A stretch of DNA of 64,000 nt from W1P20-047 sp051878795 (GCA_051878795.1 JBJEKU010000010.1:31301-95300), one strand, 5' to 3'; counted from the stretch's first letter, positions 17,801-26,181 are shown. Numbers and translations are program-made. The notes: generated from the sequence alone by a model not told the origin.

Positions 17801-19462
17801 CAGGAGATCCTGGAAGCTGCCGGCAAGGTGTATACCGTGCTCAAGATCGACGAGGTTTCCAACCTGGGTGCCGCGCGCATCCGCGTACGCAGCCTGCTTG
17901 CCGCGTTGAAGGACAAGGCCGATGAGGCGGCGGAAGCGGAAAGCCTGGCCAAGGGCTGTCCTGTGGGCGACCTGAAGGTGGAGGCCCTGGTCGAGCGCTT
18001 AGAGGAATCCATCGCCAACAGCGACGGCTCCCGTGAGGCGCGCGCTGCCGTGGAGGTTGCCGACACCATTCAGAAGAGTAAGAGGGAAAACGTCTCCACC
18101 GAATTCCCTCGTGTCGAGTTCACCCAGCAGATGAAAGACGACGGTTGGACCATCCTGGTGCCCCAGATGGCCCCCATCCACTTCGAGATCCTGCTGGAAG
18201 TGTTCAAGGCGAACGGCTACAACATGGAGCTTCTGCCTTCGGTCGACCGCGGCGCGGTCGATGCCGGCTTGAAGTATGTCAACAATGACATCTGCTATCC
18301 GTCCATCCTGGTCACCGGTCAGATTATGGAAGCGGTCATGAGCGGTCGCTATGATACCGATCGCTTGGCGGTCATCATCACCCAGACCGGCGGCGGCTGC
18401 CGTGCGACCAACTACATCTCGCTTATCCGCAAGGCCCTGAAGGCCGCGGGTATGGGCCATATCCCGGTTATCTCCTTGGCTCTGCAGGGCAACATGGACG
18501 AAGTGAACTCCGGCTTCAAGCTGTCCTTCGATATGCTGAAGCAGGCCTTCTACTCGCTCATGTACGGTGACCTGCTTATGCAGTGCCTGTACCGTACCCG
18601 GCCCTACGAGGTGGAACCCAACAGCGCCTTCTACCTGTTCCGCTATTGGATGGAGAAGACCAAGGACCAGATCCGCGAGGGCGAAACCCAGAAGCGCTTC
18701 GCAAAGACCGTGCGCGAGATCGTGGATGACTTCGACCATCTGCCCTTGATGGGCGAGGGGACCAAGCCCCGTGTCGGCGTGGTCGGCGAGATCCTGGTTA
18801 AGTTCCACCCCACCGCGAACAACCAGGTGGTCGAGCAGATCGAGGCGGAAGGCTGCGAAGCCGTCGTGCCCGGTCTGCTGGAGTTCTTCCTGTTCGGCAT
18901 CGTGGGCCGTATCTATCAGAAGGACCCCTTGGGCCGCTCCTCCACGGGTGCGCTGGGCGCGAAGGCCATCCTGAAGGTGATCGACATGGTGCGCAAGCCC
19001 GTCATCGCCGCCCTGGAGAAGTCCAACCGCTTCGAGCCGCCCACTGACATCTTCACCTTGGGCGACTACGCTGCGGACATCCTGAGCCTGTGCAATTCCA
19101 TGGGCGAGGGTTGGCTGCTCACCGCGGAAATGGTCGAGCTGATCCATCATGGCGCACCCAATATCGTGTGCGCCCAGCCATTCGCCTGCCTGCCCAACCA
19201 TGTTGTGGGCAAGGCGGTCATCAAGGAACTGCGCCGCCGCTACCCCGAAAGCAACATCGTTGCCGTCGACTACGACCCCGGTGCCTCCGAGGTCAACCAG
19301 CTCAACCGCATCAAGCTGATGATCGCTGTTGCGAAGGCGAATATGGAAGACAAGGAAGCTGCTGCGCGCCAGGCGCGTACCGCCAGCTATCAGGCTTCCG
19401 ATAAGACCCAGAAGAAGGCCTGCGCAATCGAGATTGCCGAAGAGCTGCTGAAGGAAGATTAA
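14876..19462 (+). CDS. Giant 2-hydroxyacyl-CoA dehydratase activase-like protein
   Basis: 1528 residues in one frame; ATG 14876 begins MEQSLHIGIDVGSTT, where the first ASKHA fold starts. Two BcrAD/BadFG/HgdC-type ATPase domains lie in tandem: about 5-265 (cysteines in NGTCAGGTGAF near 125 and SRCGVF near 162) and 322-590 (NEACSSGCGSF near 451, SRCTVF near 490). These cysteines match ligands of the bridging [4Fe-4S] cluster. A Cys knot (CKACENHC, about 620), a DUF2229 domain (about 660-890) and an HgdB-like region (about 1080-1450) follow. Related activases use ATP to send a low-potential electron to a radical dehydratase. No classical dehydratase subunits are nearby, so the target is unknown. 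Confidence 0.88.
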   Translation: MEQSLHIGIDVGSTTVKLAILDDACEIKYSIYQRHHADVRATIVEVLKKCAAEFGEERMTVAITGSGGLLLAQWLDIAFIQEVIASKTAVETFIPQTDVAIELGGEDAKIIYFDNSIEQRMNGTCAGGTGAFIDQMAALLDTDAAGLNDLAAKHTILYPIASRCGVFAKTDVQPLLNEGAKREDVAASIFQAVVTQTISGLACGRPIRGHVAFLGGPLQYLPELRRRFYETLNLDDDHIIVPENAHLFVAAGCAVAGAKEAKVERLNDIVDRLEGIGNIQGSEVVRLPPLFADQAEYDEFKQRHAAECVKRTPLETYEGKAFLGIDAGSTTFKTALVAEDGSLLWSFYTNNKGDVLGTAKAGIAKLYDELPKNADGTPKVQLGHATVTGYGEGLLLEALRVDSGEIETVAHLRGAQEMLPGVEFILDIGGQDMKCLRVKDGVIDSIMLNEACSSGCGSFIESFASGLNLEIGEFAETANSAENPVDLGSRCTVFMNSRVKQAQKEGATVGDIAAGLAISVIKNALFKVIKIRDPHDVGEKVIVQGGTFLNDAVLRSFEQLSEVNAVRPDIAGNMGAYGAALLARDRYESCVRRSGHDAVSTLLTPDQLDALHPTHRTTRCKACENHCLLTINDFGIDEATGKHRRFITGNRCERGAGVSKGQSEVPNLFDYKSHRLFDYQPLSAEQATRGVVGIPRALNMYENYPFWFTFFTRLGFRVLISDPTTKKTYEEGIESIPSENACYPAKISHGHVMNLIAKRPDFIWMPCAKWERQEDEGAGNHYNCPIVMSYSESLRLNIDELQEENIPFLNPYLPYDKKEKLKKRLFVELVQEHPEIMGKHAAAPTQQEINAAVDAAWEEDVRFHDDMRAKGEETLRWMEQTHTHGIVLAGRPYHIDPEINHAIPELLTSFGLAVLTEDSIAHLGTLERPIRVVDQWMYHTRLYAAAKVATQRDDLDLIQLNSFGCGLDALTTDQVQEILEAAGKVYTVLKIDEVSNLGAARIRVRSLLAALKDKADEAAEAESLAKGCPVGDLKVEALVERLEESIANSDGSREARAAVEVADTIQKSKRENVSTEFPRVEFTQQMKDDGWTILVPQMAPIHFEILLEVFKANGYNMELLPSVDRGAVDAGLKYVNNDICYPSILVTGQIMEAVMSGRYDTDRLAVIITQTGGGCRATNYISLIRKALKAAGMGHIPVISLALQGNMDEVNSGFKLSFDMLKQAFYSLMYGDLLMQCLYRTRPYEVEPNSAFYLFRYWMEKTKDQIREGETQKRFAKTVREIVDDFDHLPLMGEGTKPRVGVVGEILVKFHPTANNQVVEQIEAEGCEAVVPGLLEFFLFGIVGRIYQKDPLGRSSTGALGAKAILKVIDMVRKPVIAALEKSNRFEPPTDIFTLGDYAADILSLCNSMGEGWLLTAEMVELIHHGAPNIVCAQPFACLPNHVVGKAVIKELRRRYPESNIVAVDYDPGASEVNQLNRIKLMIAVAKANMEDKEAAARQARTASYQASDKTQKKACAIEIAEELLKED

Positions 19463-19466
19463 CAGG

Positions 19467-20444
19467 ATGGCCGGAATGCAGGGAACGCTCGCCTCGCTCG
19501 TCTCTCCGGAATCCGAAGAACGGGCGGGTGCGTGGGAGCAGGGTGCCTCGCTTGCCAGCCTGGTCGCGCGTACCAGGCAGGGCAAGCTGGTCATTTGCCC
19601 TACTCCCATCGGCAACTTGGGCGACATGACACCGCGCGCCAAGGAAGCGCTTGCCGCAGCGGATACGGTCTGCGCGGAAGATACCCGTGTGACCGGCAAG
19701 CTGCTTGCCAGCTTCGGGATCAGCTGCCGCATGGAGCGCCTCGACGAGAACACCGTCGGGCAGCGCGCTGCAGCGATCGTCGAGCGCGTGCTTTCCGGCG
19801 AAGTGATTGCATACTGCACCGACGCGGGCATGCCCGGGGTCTCCGATCCCGGGCAGCGCCTCGTCGCTGCGGCGCGTGCTGCGGGCGCCCCTGTGGAAGT
19901 GCTTCCCGGGCCCACTGCGACTGCAACCGCGTACGTTGCGAGCGGTTTTACCTGCCCGCGTTTCTATTTCGGCGGGTTCTTCCCCCGCAAGGAAGGCCAG
20001 CGGGCGGAAACCTTGGCTGCGCTGCATTCTCTCGATGCGGTGCTGCTTTTCTACGAAAGCCCCCATCGGATCGTGGCAGCTTTGCGTGCCGTTGCCGAAT
20101 CGATGCCCTATCGGCAGGTGGCGGTATGCCGCGAGCTTACGAAGCTTCATGAGGAAGTGGTTATCGGCACCGCGCAAGAACTTGCCGAAACCTTTGCCGA
20201 GCGTGAGGCCGCAGGTGGTGTGAAGGGCGAGATCGTGCTGGTCATCGATGCTCCCAGCGAGCAGGAGCGTGCCTGCGAAGTCCAGGACGCGCGCGACGGG
20301 GCGGCGGACCGTGCCGCACAGTTGGCGGCGGAGGGCGTGCGCGCCAAGCAGATATCAAAGCAGTTGGCGGCGGAGTTCGGCCTTGCCCGTAATGAGGCTT
20401 ACGACATGGCGCTTGCCGCTTCGAAACAGGCCCGCGGGGAATAG
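19467..20444 (+). CDS. rsmI: 16S rRNA (cytidine1402-2'-O)-methyltransferase RsmI
   Basis: 325 residues, with a roughly 38-residue N-terminal extension before the conserved core that begins GKLVICPTPIGNLGDMT. Core motifs are present: CAEDTR, DAGMPGVSDPG and GPTATATAYVASG, as in the tetrapyrrole-methylase fold of RsmI. It 2'-O-methylates C1402 in the decoding centre of 16S rRNA using S-adenosylmethionine. It begins four bases after the activase stop and abuts the next gene, so the three are likely co-transcribed. The start inside the extension is the least certain point. Confidence 0.95.
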   Translation: MAGMQGTLASLVSPESEERAGAWEQGASLASLVARTRQGKLVICPTPIGNLGDMTPRAKEALAAADTVCAEDTRVTGKLLASFGISCRMERLDENTVGQRAAAIVERVLSGEVIAYCTDAGMPGVSDPGQRLVAAARAAGAPVEVLPGPTATATAYVASGFTCPRFYFGGFFPRKEGQRAETLAALHSLDAVLLFYESPHRIVAALRAVAESMPYRQVAVCRELTKLHEEVVIGTAQELAETFAEREAAGGVKGEIVLVIDAPSEQERACEVQDARDGAADRAAQLAAEGVRAKQISKQLAAEFGLARNEAYDMALAASKQARGE

Positions 20445-21005
20445 ATGCCCGCGGTGCATTCCGAAGAGTTGCTGTTCGTGGAAGACCTGGAGGTTTGGGT
20501 CTCCTACAAGAATGTGAAGAATCTGAGCGTGCGCGTGCTCCCTCCGGATGGGCGTATCCAGGTAAGTGCTCCTGCATCCCTTGGCAGGGAGCATATCTCG
20601 CAGTTCATAGCCTCGAAGCACGACTGGCTCGTCAGGAGCCGAGAGCGGGTCATGGATTCTCCCATGAGTCGTGCCGAGCGTGCCAGCAAGCAGGAAGTCG
20701 AGCAGTGGCGCGCCTTGGTGAAGGCTTTCGTCCCGCCTTTGGTTGCCAAGTGGGAGCCGATCATGGGTGTGAAGGCGGGCGAGCTGGCGTATCGCAACAT
20801 GAAGAGCCGTTGGGGAAGCTGCCAGCCTTCCACGGGGCGCATTTGCATCAACATCCGTTTGGCTCTGTTCCCGCCCGAATGCCTGGAATACGTGGTGGTC
20901 CATGAGCTGTGCCATCTGTTGGAGTTCGGCCACGGTCCCCGTTTCAAGGCGCTCATGGACGCCTTTCTTCCCAACTGGCGCGAAGCGAAGAAGAAGCTGT
21001 CGTAG
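20445..21005 (+). CDS. YgjP-like zinc metallopeptidase (M48-type)
   Basis: 186 residues; its ATG follows the rsmI stop with no gap. The zinc motif HELCH with a downstream HGPRF (VVHELCHLLEFGHGPRF) and the preceding MKSRWGSCQ are signatures of the YgjP-like/DUF45 metal-dependent hydrolases. No membrane segment, so cytoplasmic. Substrates are unknown for the family. A terminator follows. Confidence 0.9.
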   Translation: MPAVHSEELLFVEDLEVWVSYKNVKNLSVRVLPPDGRIQVSAPASLGREHISQFIASKHDWLVRSRERVMDSPMSRAERASKQEVEQWRALVKAFVPPLVAKWEPIMGVKAGELAYRNMKSRWGSCQPSTGRICINIRLALFPPECLEYVVVHELCHLLEFGHGPRFKALMDAFLPNWREAKKKLS

Positions 21006-21094
21006 GGCGAGTGGGTTTTTCTCGCGCGGTTTCGGGCTTTCGGTGGTTCCTTGTTCTTACGCCGTTTCGCTATCCGATCTTTCGGTTGAGAAAT

Positions 21095-21121
21095 GAAGAA
21101 GCCGGGTTGACCGGCTTCTTC
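21095..21121. terminator. Bidirectional rho-independent terminator
   Basis: GAAGAAGCCGG pairs perfectly with CCGGCTTCTTC around GTTGA. It lies between the convergent YgjP-like and DUF805 genes and can serve both. Confidence 0.8.
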
Positions 21122-21173
21122 GCTATCCAGGCAAGCTGACCCTGTTGTCGTGCGTTAAATCGGCGGTCTATTG

Positions 21174-21539
21174 CTAGTTCACGCCTTTTGGGTTGGGGCC
21201 GTAGTCGTTCTCGCCAGGTTGGCTGTCCTTTGCTGCAAGGATGGCCAGGGGGATCCAGCCGATGACGGGGATGATTGCAAGGAAGACCCACAGGCTCGAT
21301 TTACCCAGGTCATGCATGCGGCGCATCATACAGGTGATCATGGGGCAGACCACGGCGATGTATACGATGCGGCAGATGGTGACTACGATGTCGTTGTAGA
21401 ACCACCGGGAGACCATGTTCGCAACCAGGATCACGGCGACGGCGAAGAGCACATACCACCAGAATTCGCTTCGGCGTGCGCGGCCGACAGGATCGATGAA
21501 CTTCTTGAAGCAGGTCTTCAGGGATTCGAACAGGTTCAT
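21174..21539 (-). CDS. DUF805 membrane protein
   Basis: 121 residues from ATG 21539, with GGAG six bases upstream. It starts MNLFESLKTCFKKF, has the RRSEFWW motif typical of DUF805, then four hydrophobic helices and the family's standard hydrophilic ending (SQPGENDYGPNP). An inner-membrane protein of unknown function, related to YhaH-type proteins. Confidence 0.93.
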   Translation of the reverse strand: MNLFESLKTCFKKFIDPVGRARRSEFWWYVLFAVAVILVANMVSRWFYNDIVVTICRIVYIAVVCPMITCMMRRMHDLGKSSLWVFLAIIPVIGWIPLAILAAKDSQPGENDYGPNPKGVN

Positions 21540-21635
21540 ATGCGCTCCTTGCAATGCGATTGTGCAACTTCACAATGGTACCGCAAGACAAACGGTGCTT
21601 GGGCAACGGAATGGATACGCGCTCGTCGGTGCGGC

Positions 21636-21641
21636 TATAAT
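21636..21641 (+). promoter_or_regulatory. -10 box of the ElaA-like gene
   Basis: A perfect TATAAT, 33 bases before the start codon. No good -35 hexamer is seen. Confidence 0.5.
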
Positions 21642-21673
21642 CGTGGCGGGTTCGGGAAAGGAACGGAGGCTGC

Positions 21674-22117
21674 ATGGAAACCATCGTGAAGCGATTCGAA
21701 GAGCTGACGGTCGACGAGTTGTACGACATCCTGAAACTGCGCGTCGATGTGTTCGTCGTGGAGCAGGACTGCCCCTATCCGGAAATCGACGGCAAGGATC
21801 GCTTCGGCTTCCACGTCATCATGTGCGACGAGCAGGGGATTGCCGCATACCTGCGTGCGCTGGAACCCGGTGTTTCTTTTCCCGAAGCAGCCCTGGGACG
21901 CGTTATCACGGCTCCCGACCGTCGCCGTTGCGGCTTGGGAAGCAGGCTTCTTGCAGAAGGCATCCGCGTCGTACGGGAGAACATGGACACCCCCGGCATC
22001 AGGATCGAGGCGCAGGTGTATGCGCGGAAGTTCTATGAGGCGCAGGGTTTCGTACAGACTTCCGAGGAGTTCCTGGAAGACGGCATTCCCCATATCGAAA
22101 TGTACCTGGAATTCTAG
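21674..22117 (+). CDS. GNAT N-acetyltransferase, ElaA-like
   Basis: 147 residues. ElaA-type signature at the N-terminus (KLRVDVFVVEQDCPYPEIDG) and the acetyl-CoA-binding segment RRRCGLGSRLLAEG. It should transfer an acetyl group to an amine on an unidentified substrate. Its stop codon shares the CTAG palindrome at 22114-22117 with the stop of the convergent wall protein gene. Confidence 0.9.
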   Translation: METIVKRFEELTVDELYDILKLRVDVFVVEQDCPYPEIDGKDRFGFHVIMCDEQGIAAYLRALEPGVSFPEAALGRVITAPDRRRCGLGSRLLAEGIRVVRENMDTPGIRIEAQVYARKFYEAQGFVQTSEEFLEDGIPHIEMYLEF

Positions 22118-23229
22118 ATAAGAGCCATTTCCTCGACGCAGCGGTTGTACCAGAAGCTTGCATTCGGTGGGCAGTAGATGCTTGCCGCTTCGGGTGTGAC
22201 CGTCGATCCGTACATGTCCGCAAGGTATGCCACGTGTCCGCGGATGGCTTCCTCCCAGGATCCGAAGCTGTAGCTTCCCCAGCCCCAGGCGTTGCAGGGT
22301 AGGAAGCAGTATGCCCCCTTCGTACTCTCCACGCAGGATATGGCGGGGGACCAGCGCGGGTCCACGCCGTTATCCCAAGCGGAAGCTGCGAAGACGGCGC
22401 CTTGTCCTGCAAGCGGCGATCCTGCCAGGTAGGCGTCGATGCGGGCGGTCCACTCCTCGACGAAGGCCTGCTTGTCGGCGGACCAGTCCACATCGCCTTG
22501 CGACACGCCCGCGGAAAGCCCTTCGATTCCGTCGCCTTGCGCTTGGGGGCGCTGCGCGTTACCGGAATCGACACCGCCCGAAGCAAGCCGTCTCGCCTTC
22601 CTTTCCGCCTCCGCAAATGCCGCTTTTTGTTCGGCTTGCTTTCGGGCCTGTTCTAGCGCTTCTTCCTCCGCTTTCCGCCGGGCTGCTTGGGCGTCTTTCA
22701 GGGCGGCATCGGCAGCTTCCTGCTCTTTTTGCGCGCTTTCCAAATCGACTTGCAGCTGTTCTTGGCGCTGGCGCAGTTTCTCTTGCGCGTTGGAAAGCCT
22801 CTCTATTGCCGCAAGGTTATGGGAGTTGATGGCATCCAGGTAGTCGCATGTGACGATAAGGTCGTTCGCATTCCCGCCGGAAAGCAGGAGCTCCAAGGGG
22901 AAGCTGCCATCCCGGTTGAGCTTGTAGAGGGCGCGGGCGGATTCGCCTGCGGTTTCCCTGAGGGCTGGCAGCTGCTCTTCTATCAGGGCGATCTCGCGCT
23001 CGTTTTCTCGTATCCGCTTCTCGGTTTTTTCCACGCGGGCTTCCGCTTCGTCGTATTCCGCCGCGGTCTGCTCGACCAGCTCCTGCAGCCTGGATGCTTC
23101 GTCGGCGTAGGCTGCGGTGTCTGCGAAGGCGTAGGAGGCAAAAAGTGCCAGGCATGCTGCGGCAAGTGCCGTTACGGTGATTCCGATCGGTTGCAGAAGG
23201 GCGTGAGCGGGTTTGCGGTTTCGGGCCAT
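22114..23229 (-). CDS. Secreted coiled-coil cell-wall protein with lysozyme-like C-terminal domain
   Basis: 371 residues from ATG 23229, preceded by AAAGGAG. An N-terminal signal/anchor (about 14-36, ITVTALAAACLALFASYAF) ends near an Ala-x-Ala site. Residues about 45-225 are a long Glu/Lys/Arg/Gln coiled coil like that of PcsB/CwlO-type wall hydrolases. The last 90 residues (WDNGVDPRWSPAI, NAWGWGSYSFGSWEEAI, YGSTVTPEAASIYCPP) resemble the lysozyme-like/glucosaminidase-type domain found in secreted proteins of Coriobacteriia. Likely role: peptidoglycan processing at division or growth sites, by inference. An inverted repeat brackets its probable -10 box. Confidence 0.8.
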   Translation of the reverse strand: MARNRKPAHALLQPIGITVTALAAACLALFASYAFADTAAYADEASRLQELVEQTAAEYDEAEARVEKTEKRIRENEREIALIEEQLPALRETAGESARALYKLNRDGSFPLELLLSGGNANDLIVTCDYLDAINSHNLAAIERLSNAQEKLRQRQEQLQVDLESAQKEQEAADAALKDAQAARRKAEEEALEQARKQAEQKAAFAEAERKARRLASGGVDSGNAQRPQAQGDGIEGLSAGVSQGDVDWSADKQAFVEEWTARIDAYLAGSPLAGQGAVFAASAWDNGVDPRWSPAISCVESTKGAYCFLPCNAWGWGSYSFGSWEEAIRGHVAYLADMYGSTVTPEAASIYCPPNASFWYNRCVEEMALI

Positions 23230-23280
23230 GCTGCTCCTTTCAGGCGGGCGCCGTCGGGCGCTTGAGATTGGCTGTTTCGG

Positions 23281-23309
23281 AAGGCCGCCCAGTATAGCCA
23301 AGCGGCCTT
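23281..23309 (-). promoter_or_regulatory. Inverted repeat bracketing the -10 of the wall-protein gene
   Basis: AAGGCCGC and GCGGCCTT (8 bp, perfect) flank 13 bases that on the minus strand contain TATACT, 50-60 bases before the wall-protein start. A repressor bound here would cover the promoter. Confidence 0.45.
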
Positions 23310-23440
23310 ACAGAAACCCAACGGGCATTCGTGGTTTATCCGGATGGGGTCCAGACGTCGGGCGCGTCTGCGGAATTTCCCTGCGTACTTGATGCGTGTG
23401 GATGATGGGGGTTGCAATGGCTGGGCGAGTGCGTGAAGTC

Positions 23441-23449
23441 TGGTATCCT
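23441..23449 (+). promoter_or_regulatory. Extended -10 promoter of the XRE gene
   Basis: TGGTATCCT matches the TGnTAnnnT extended -10 pattern about 70 bases before the regulator start. Confidence 0.4.
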
Positions 23450-23517
23450 AGCGGGGCGGAAGCGCATTGCCTTAGACTTCCGTAGAATCGCCCGCGAAAC
23501 CCTAGGATGTCCCGCCC

Positions 23518-23964
23518 ATGAAGACCGAACGACTCACCGAGGACCTGTTGAAGCGCCTTCTGGCGTCGTCCTCGATGGAAGACTATTTCGACGAAGAGGA
23601 TTCCACAGTTGAAACGACGTTGGTCGACTTCCTTTCGGGATTGCTGAGGGAAAAGGGCCTGAAGCGTGCCGACGTGGTGCGCGGCAGCAGCCTGAATGCC
23701 ACGGTGGTCTACGATATCTTTTCCGGGAAGAGCCGTCCCGGCCGCGATCACGCCATCATGCTCGCCTTAGGCCTAGGATGCGATTTGGCGCAGACCCAGA
23801 GGCTGATGCGCTTGGCGGGTGTTTCGGTGCTTTGGTGCAAGAACCGCAGGGATGCCATCATCATCTGGGGCATCGAAAAGGGATTCGATCGCGCCAGGAT
23901 CGACGACGAGCTATGGCGCTTGGGTGAAAAGACCCTGTTCGCAACGGGTCCCCTGAAGAAGTAA
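23518..23964 (+). CDS. XRE-type helix-turn-helix regulator
   Basis: 148 residues. The middle part (about 35-90: TLVDFLSGLLREKGLKRADV, SSLNATVVYDIFSGKSRPGR) reads as a lambda-repressor-like HTH. The C-terminal half has a conserved LMRLAGVSVLWCKNRRDAII segment. Related small HTH proteins are repeatedly found next to Ser/Thr kinases in gut Firmicutes and Actinobacteria; here the kinase gene lies 233 bp downstream. A perfect 15-bp palindrome between the two genes is a plausible operator. The N-terminus is weakly fixed: only AGGA nine bases before the ATG. Confidence 0.75.
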   Translation: MKTERLTEDLLKRLLASSSMEDYFDEEDSTVETTLVDFLSGLLREKGLKRADVVRGSSLNATVVYDIFSGKSRPGRDHAIMLALGLGCDLAQTQRLMRLAGVSVLWCKNRRDAIIIWGIEKGFDRARIDDELWRLGEKTLFATGPLKK

Positions 23965-24039
23965 TCCCTCAGGGCGTCGCTTAGGGCAAAGCTTCCCTTT
24001 GGTTTGCTCGGCCTCTTCTCTTTTACAGATGAGGATTTT

Positions 24040-24054
24040 TCAGTTGTCAACTGA
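24040..24054. promoter_or_regulatory. 15-bp palindrome before the kinase gene
   Basis: TCAGTTG-T-CAACTGA, perfect around one central base, between the XRE regulator and kinase genes. It is a candidate binding site for the upstream HTH protein; no experiment or second copy supports this. Confidence 0.4.
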
Positions 24055-24197
24055 GGAAGCTCATTCTTCTTGCGATTATCATAGGTCGTTGCTGCTGCGC
24101 TGCGTTTGCTTGGCTTGCGCATCGGCGTTCGGGCCGATTGTTTGGATTGGAATGTGGACGGGAACCGGAATTGGATGACAAAAGGGTAATGCACAGT

Positions 24198-25979
24198 ATG
24201 AGCATCGACGATGCCTACACTGTGGAACGCGTGCTGGCCCAGGGGAAATCGGGCATGACCGAAATCGTCACCATCGACGGCACCGGTCCCTTCATCCGCA
24301 AGCGCATCTTCCACGCGTCCGCCCATCGTAGCGTTTGGGCAGCGCTTTCCGAGTGTTCCTGCCCGCGTCTGCCCCACGTGGAGGCGACATACGAAACGCC
24401 CGACACCTTCGTGGTGATATGCAGCTATGTTCCCGGTTGCACCCTCGCCGAGCATATGGCGGAAGGGAAGGGGCAGGCTCCCAAGCAGGCGCTCGCCATC
24501 ATAGAGGGCATCTGCGAAGCGGTTGCGGAACTGCATCGCCACAGCATCATCCATTGCGATATCACGCCCGAGAACATCATCATCGCAGCCGATGGGGCCC
24601 ATTTGATCGATCTGGGTATCGCCCGCATGGAATACGAGGGCTCTTCCAGCCAGTCCGCCCATCTGGGAACCTGGGGCTTTGCGGCCCCTGAACAGTACGG
24701 CTTCGCCAATGTGGACAGGCGGTCCGACATCTATTCGCTCGGCAGGCTTTCGGGTTACCTTCTCACGGGAATAAGGCCTGATTCCGACCGCTTCGAGCCT
24801 GCGCTTGCCGATTTGGCCCGGCAGCAGCCTGGATTGCTTCGCGTTATCAAGCGGGCATGCACCTTCGAGCCGAGCGGCAGATACCAATCGGTCGCATCGT
24901 TCTTGGAGGATTTCCGCGCTGCGGTATCGGGTGGGGTGAATCTGCCTGCATCGAATGCCGCCGACAGAGGAGAGGGCGCAGGTGCTCCTTTCGGAGATGC
25001 TGAATGCGGGAATGCCCATGCAACGCCTGCGGCCCCCTTCGGGGCGCAGGGTTCGTCCGCTCCTCCTTCCGCTGCCTCGAATGCATATTGGGATACTCCG
25101 TCCCAGCAGGGTCTCGGCGCGGATGCCGAGGCTTCGGGTGCCCGACCTGCGGAAAAGAAGCCCCGCAGGAAGGCAATCGTGCTCGTCGTGCTCGCCGTGT
25201 GCGTGGTTCTGGCGGCCCTTGCGGGTGGTGGATATGCCCTCTTTTCGATAGCCTCTTCGCATTCGGATGAGTCGAGGTCCGTTAGGGAGACTCCTTCCGC
25301 CTCGGAAATCCAGGCGGATTCTTCTCTCGGCTCGGAAGCCTCGTCTTCTTCGATCGGGGATGACGCTCGGTCAAGCGCGGTTACCGCCGACGAAGTGCCT
25401 TTCAGCATCGTGGAGAGCGGCTACTCGGTTTCCAGCAGCGGATACGTCCATTATGCCGTCACCATCCGAAACGATTCGGAAGACCGGGCGTTGCTTTGCC
25501 CGGAGATCATCATCACGGGACGCGGCAAGGACGGCAGCGTGGTGTTCTCCGATACCCAGACCTACAACGTGATATCCCCTGGGACGGAGATGACCTTCAC
25601 CGGACAGGCGGGTAATGGGAATGCGCCTGCGGAGGTGGGGTTCTCGACGGGTTCGTCGATGGGGTCCACGTGGACTTCGTCCCTTTCCAGCGGGGAATGC
25701 TATACGGTCGAGAACGCTTCCTATGTGGAAGGCTCGCTCGGAGGGTCGTTTGTCGGCGAGGTTACGACCAATCCGGGCACGACCGAGGCGCTGGGCGGGC
25801 AACCCCTGCATGACAATGTGCGAATCGATTTGGTGTTGAAAGATGGGTCCGGAAAGCTCGCGGGTGGATTCGAAACCTACATCACCCCTGCGAAGGAAGG
25901 CGAATCCACGACATTCGAAGTCCGAATGTACGACGATATCCCCTTCGACTCCTACGAAATCTACGCTTCGGCATGGTAA
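24198..25979 (+). CDS. Membrane Ser/Thr protein kinase
   Basis: 593 residues from ATG 24198 (AAAGGG eleven bases upstream; ATG 24189 is possible but too close to it). Kinase domain about 1-270: lysine in FIRKRIF, catalytic loop HCDITPEN (Asp about 121; the usual HRD reads HCD), DLG in place of DFG (Asp about 138), and APEQYG. The glycine loop is poor (AQGKSGMT). An Ala/Pro/Gly linker, one transmembrane helix (about 326-350, VLVVLAVCVVLAALAGGGYA), a Ser-rich stretch and an extracellular beta-rich domain follow. It may sense an external signal and phosphorylate the adjacent regulator or other proteins. Partner inferred from position only. Confidence 0.85.
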   Translation: MSIDDAYTVERVLAQGKSGMTEIVTIDGTGPFIRKRIFHASAHRSVWAALSECSCPRLPHVEATYETPDTFVVICSYVPGCTLAEHMAEGKGQAPKQALAIIEGICEAVAELHRHSIIHCDITPENIIIAADGAHLIDLGIARMEYEGSSSQSAHLGTWGFAAPEQYGFANVDRRSDIYSLGRLSGYLLTGIRPDSDRFEPALADLARQQPGLLRVIKRACTFEPSGRYQSVASFLEDFRAAVSGGVNLPASNAADRGEGAGAPFGDAECGNAHATPAAPFGAQGSSAPPSAASNAYWDTPSQQGLGADAEASGARPAEKKPRRKAIVLVVLAVCVVLAALAGGGYALFSIASSHSDESRSVRETPSASEIQADSSLGSEASSSSIGDDARSSAVTADEVPFSIVESGYSVSSSGYVHYAVTIRNDSEDRALLCPEIIITGRGKDGSVVFSDTQTYNVISPGTEMTFTGQAGNGNAPAEVGFSTGSSMGSTWTSSLSSGECYTVENASYVEGSLGGSFVGEVTTNPGTTEALGGQPLHDNVRIDLVLKDGSGKLAGGFETYITPAKEGESTTFEVRMYDDIPFDSYEIYASAW

Positions 25980-26005
25980 GGGCATCCTTACCGTCCTGGC
26001 AGGCG

Positions 26006-26045
26006 AAGGGCGGGCGGCTTCTTTCGAGGCCGTCCGCCCTTTTCC
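26006..26045 (+). terminator. Rho-independent terminator
   Basis: AAGGGCGGGCGGC pairs with GCCGTCCGCCCTT (one wobble) and ends in TTTTCC. It closes the kinase gene. Confidence 0.75.
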
Positions 26046-26181
26046 GTGTCCGGTTCATGAATGCTGTCGCAGGGCTTGGCGCCGCATCGCGGAGGGTGCG
26101 GGCGCCCGCTAATCCGCCCTTCCGATGTGCGGCGAATCGGAGTTGATGCCGTGTTGTGGGAGCGCGGGCTCCCGGTCGCCG

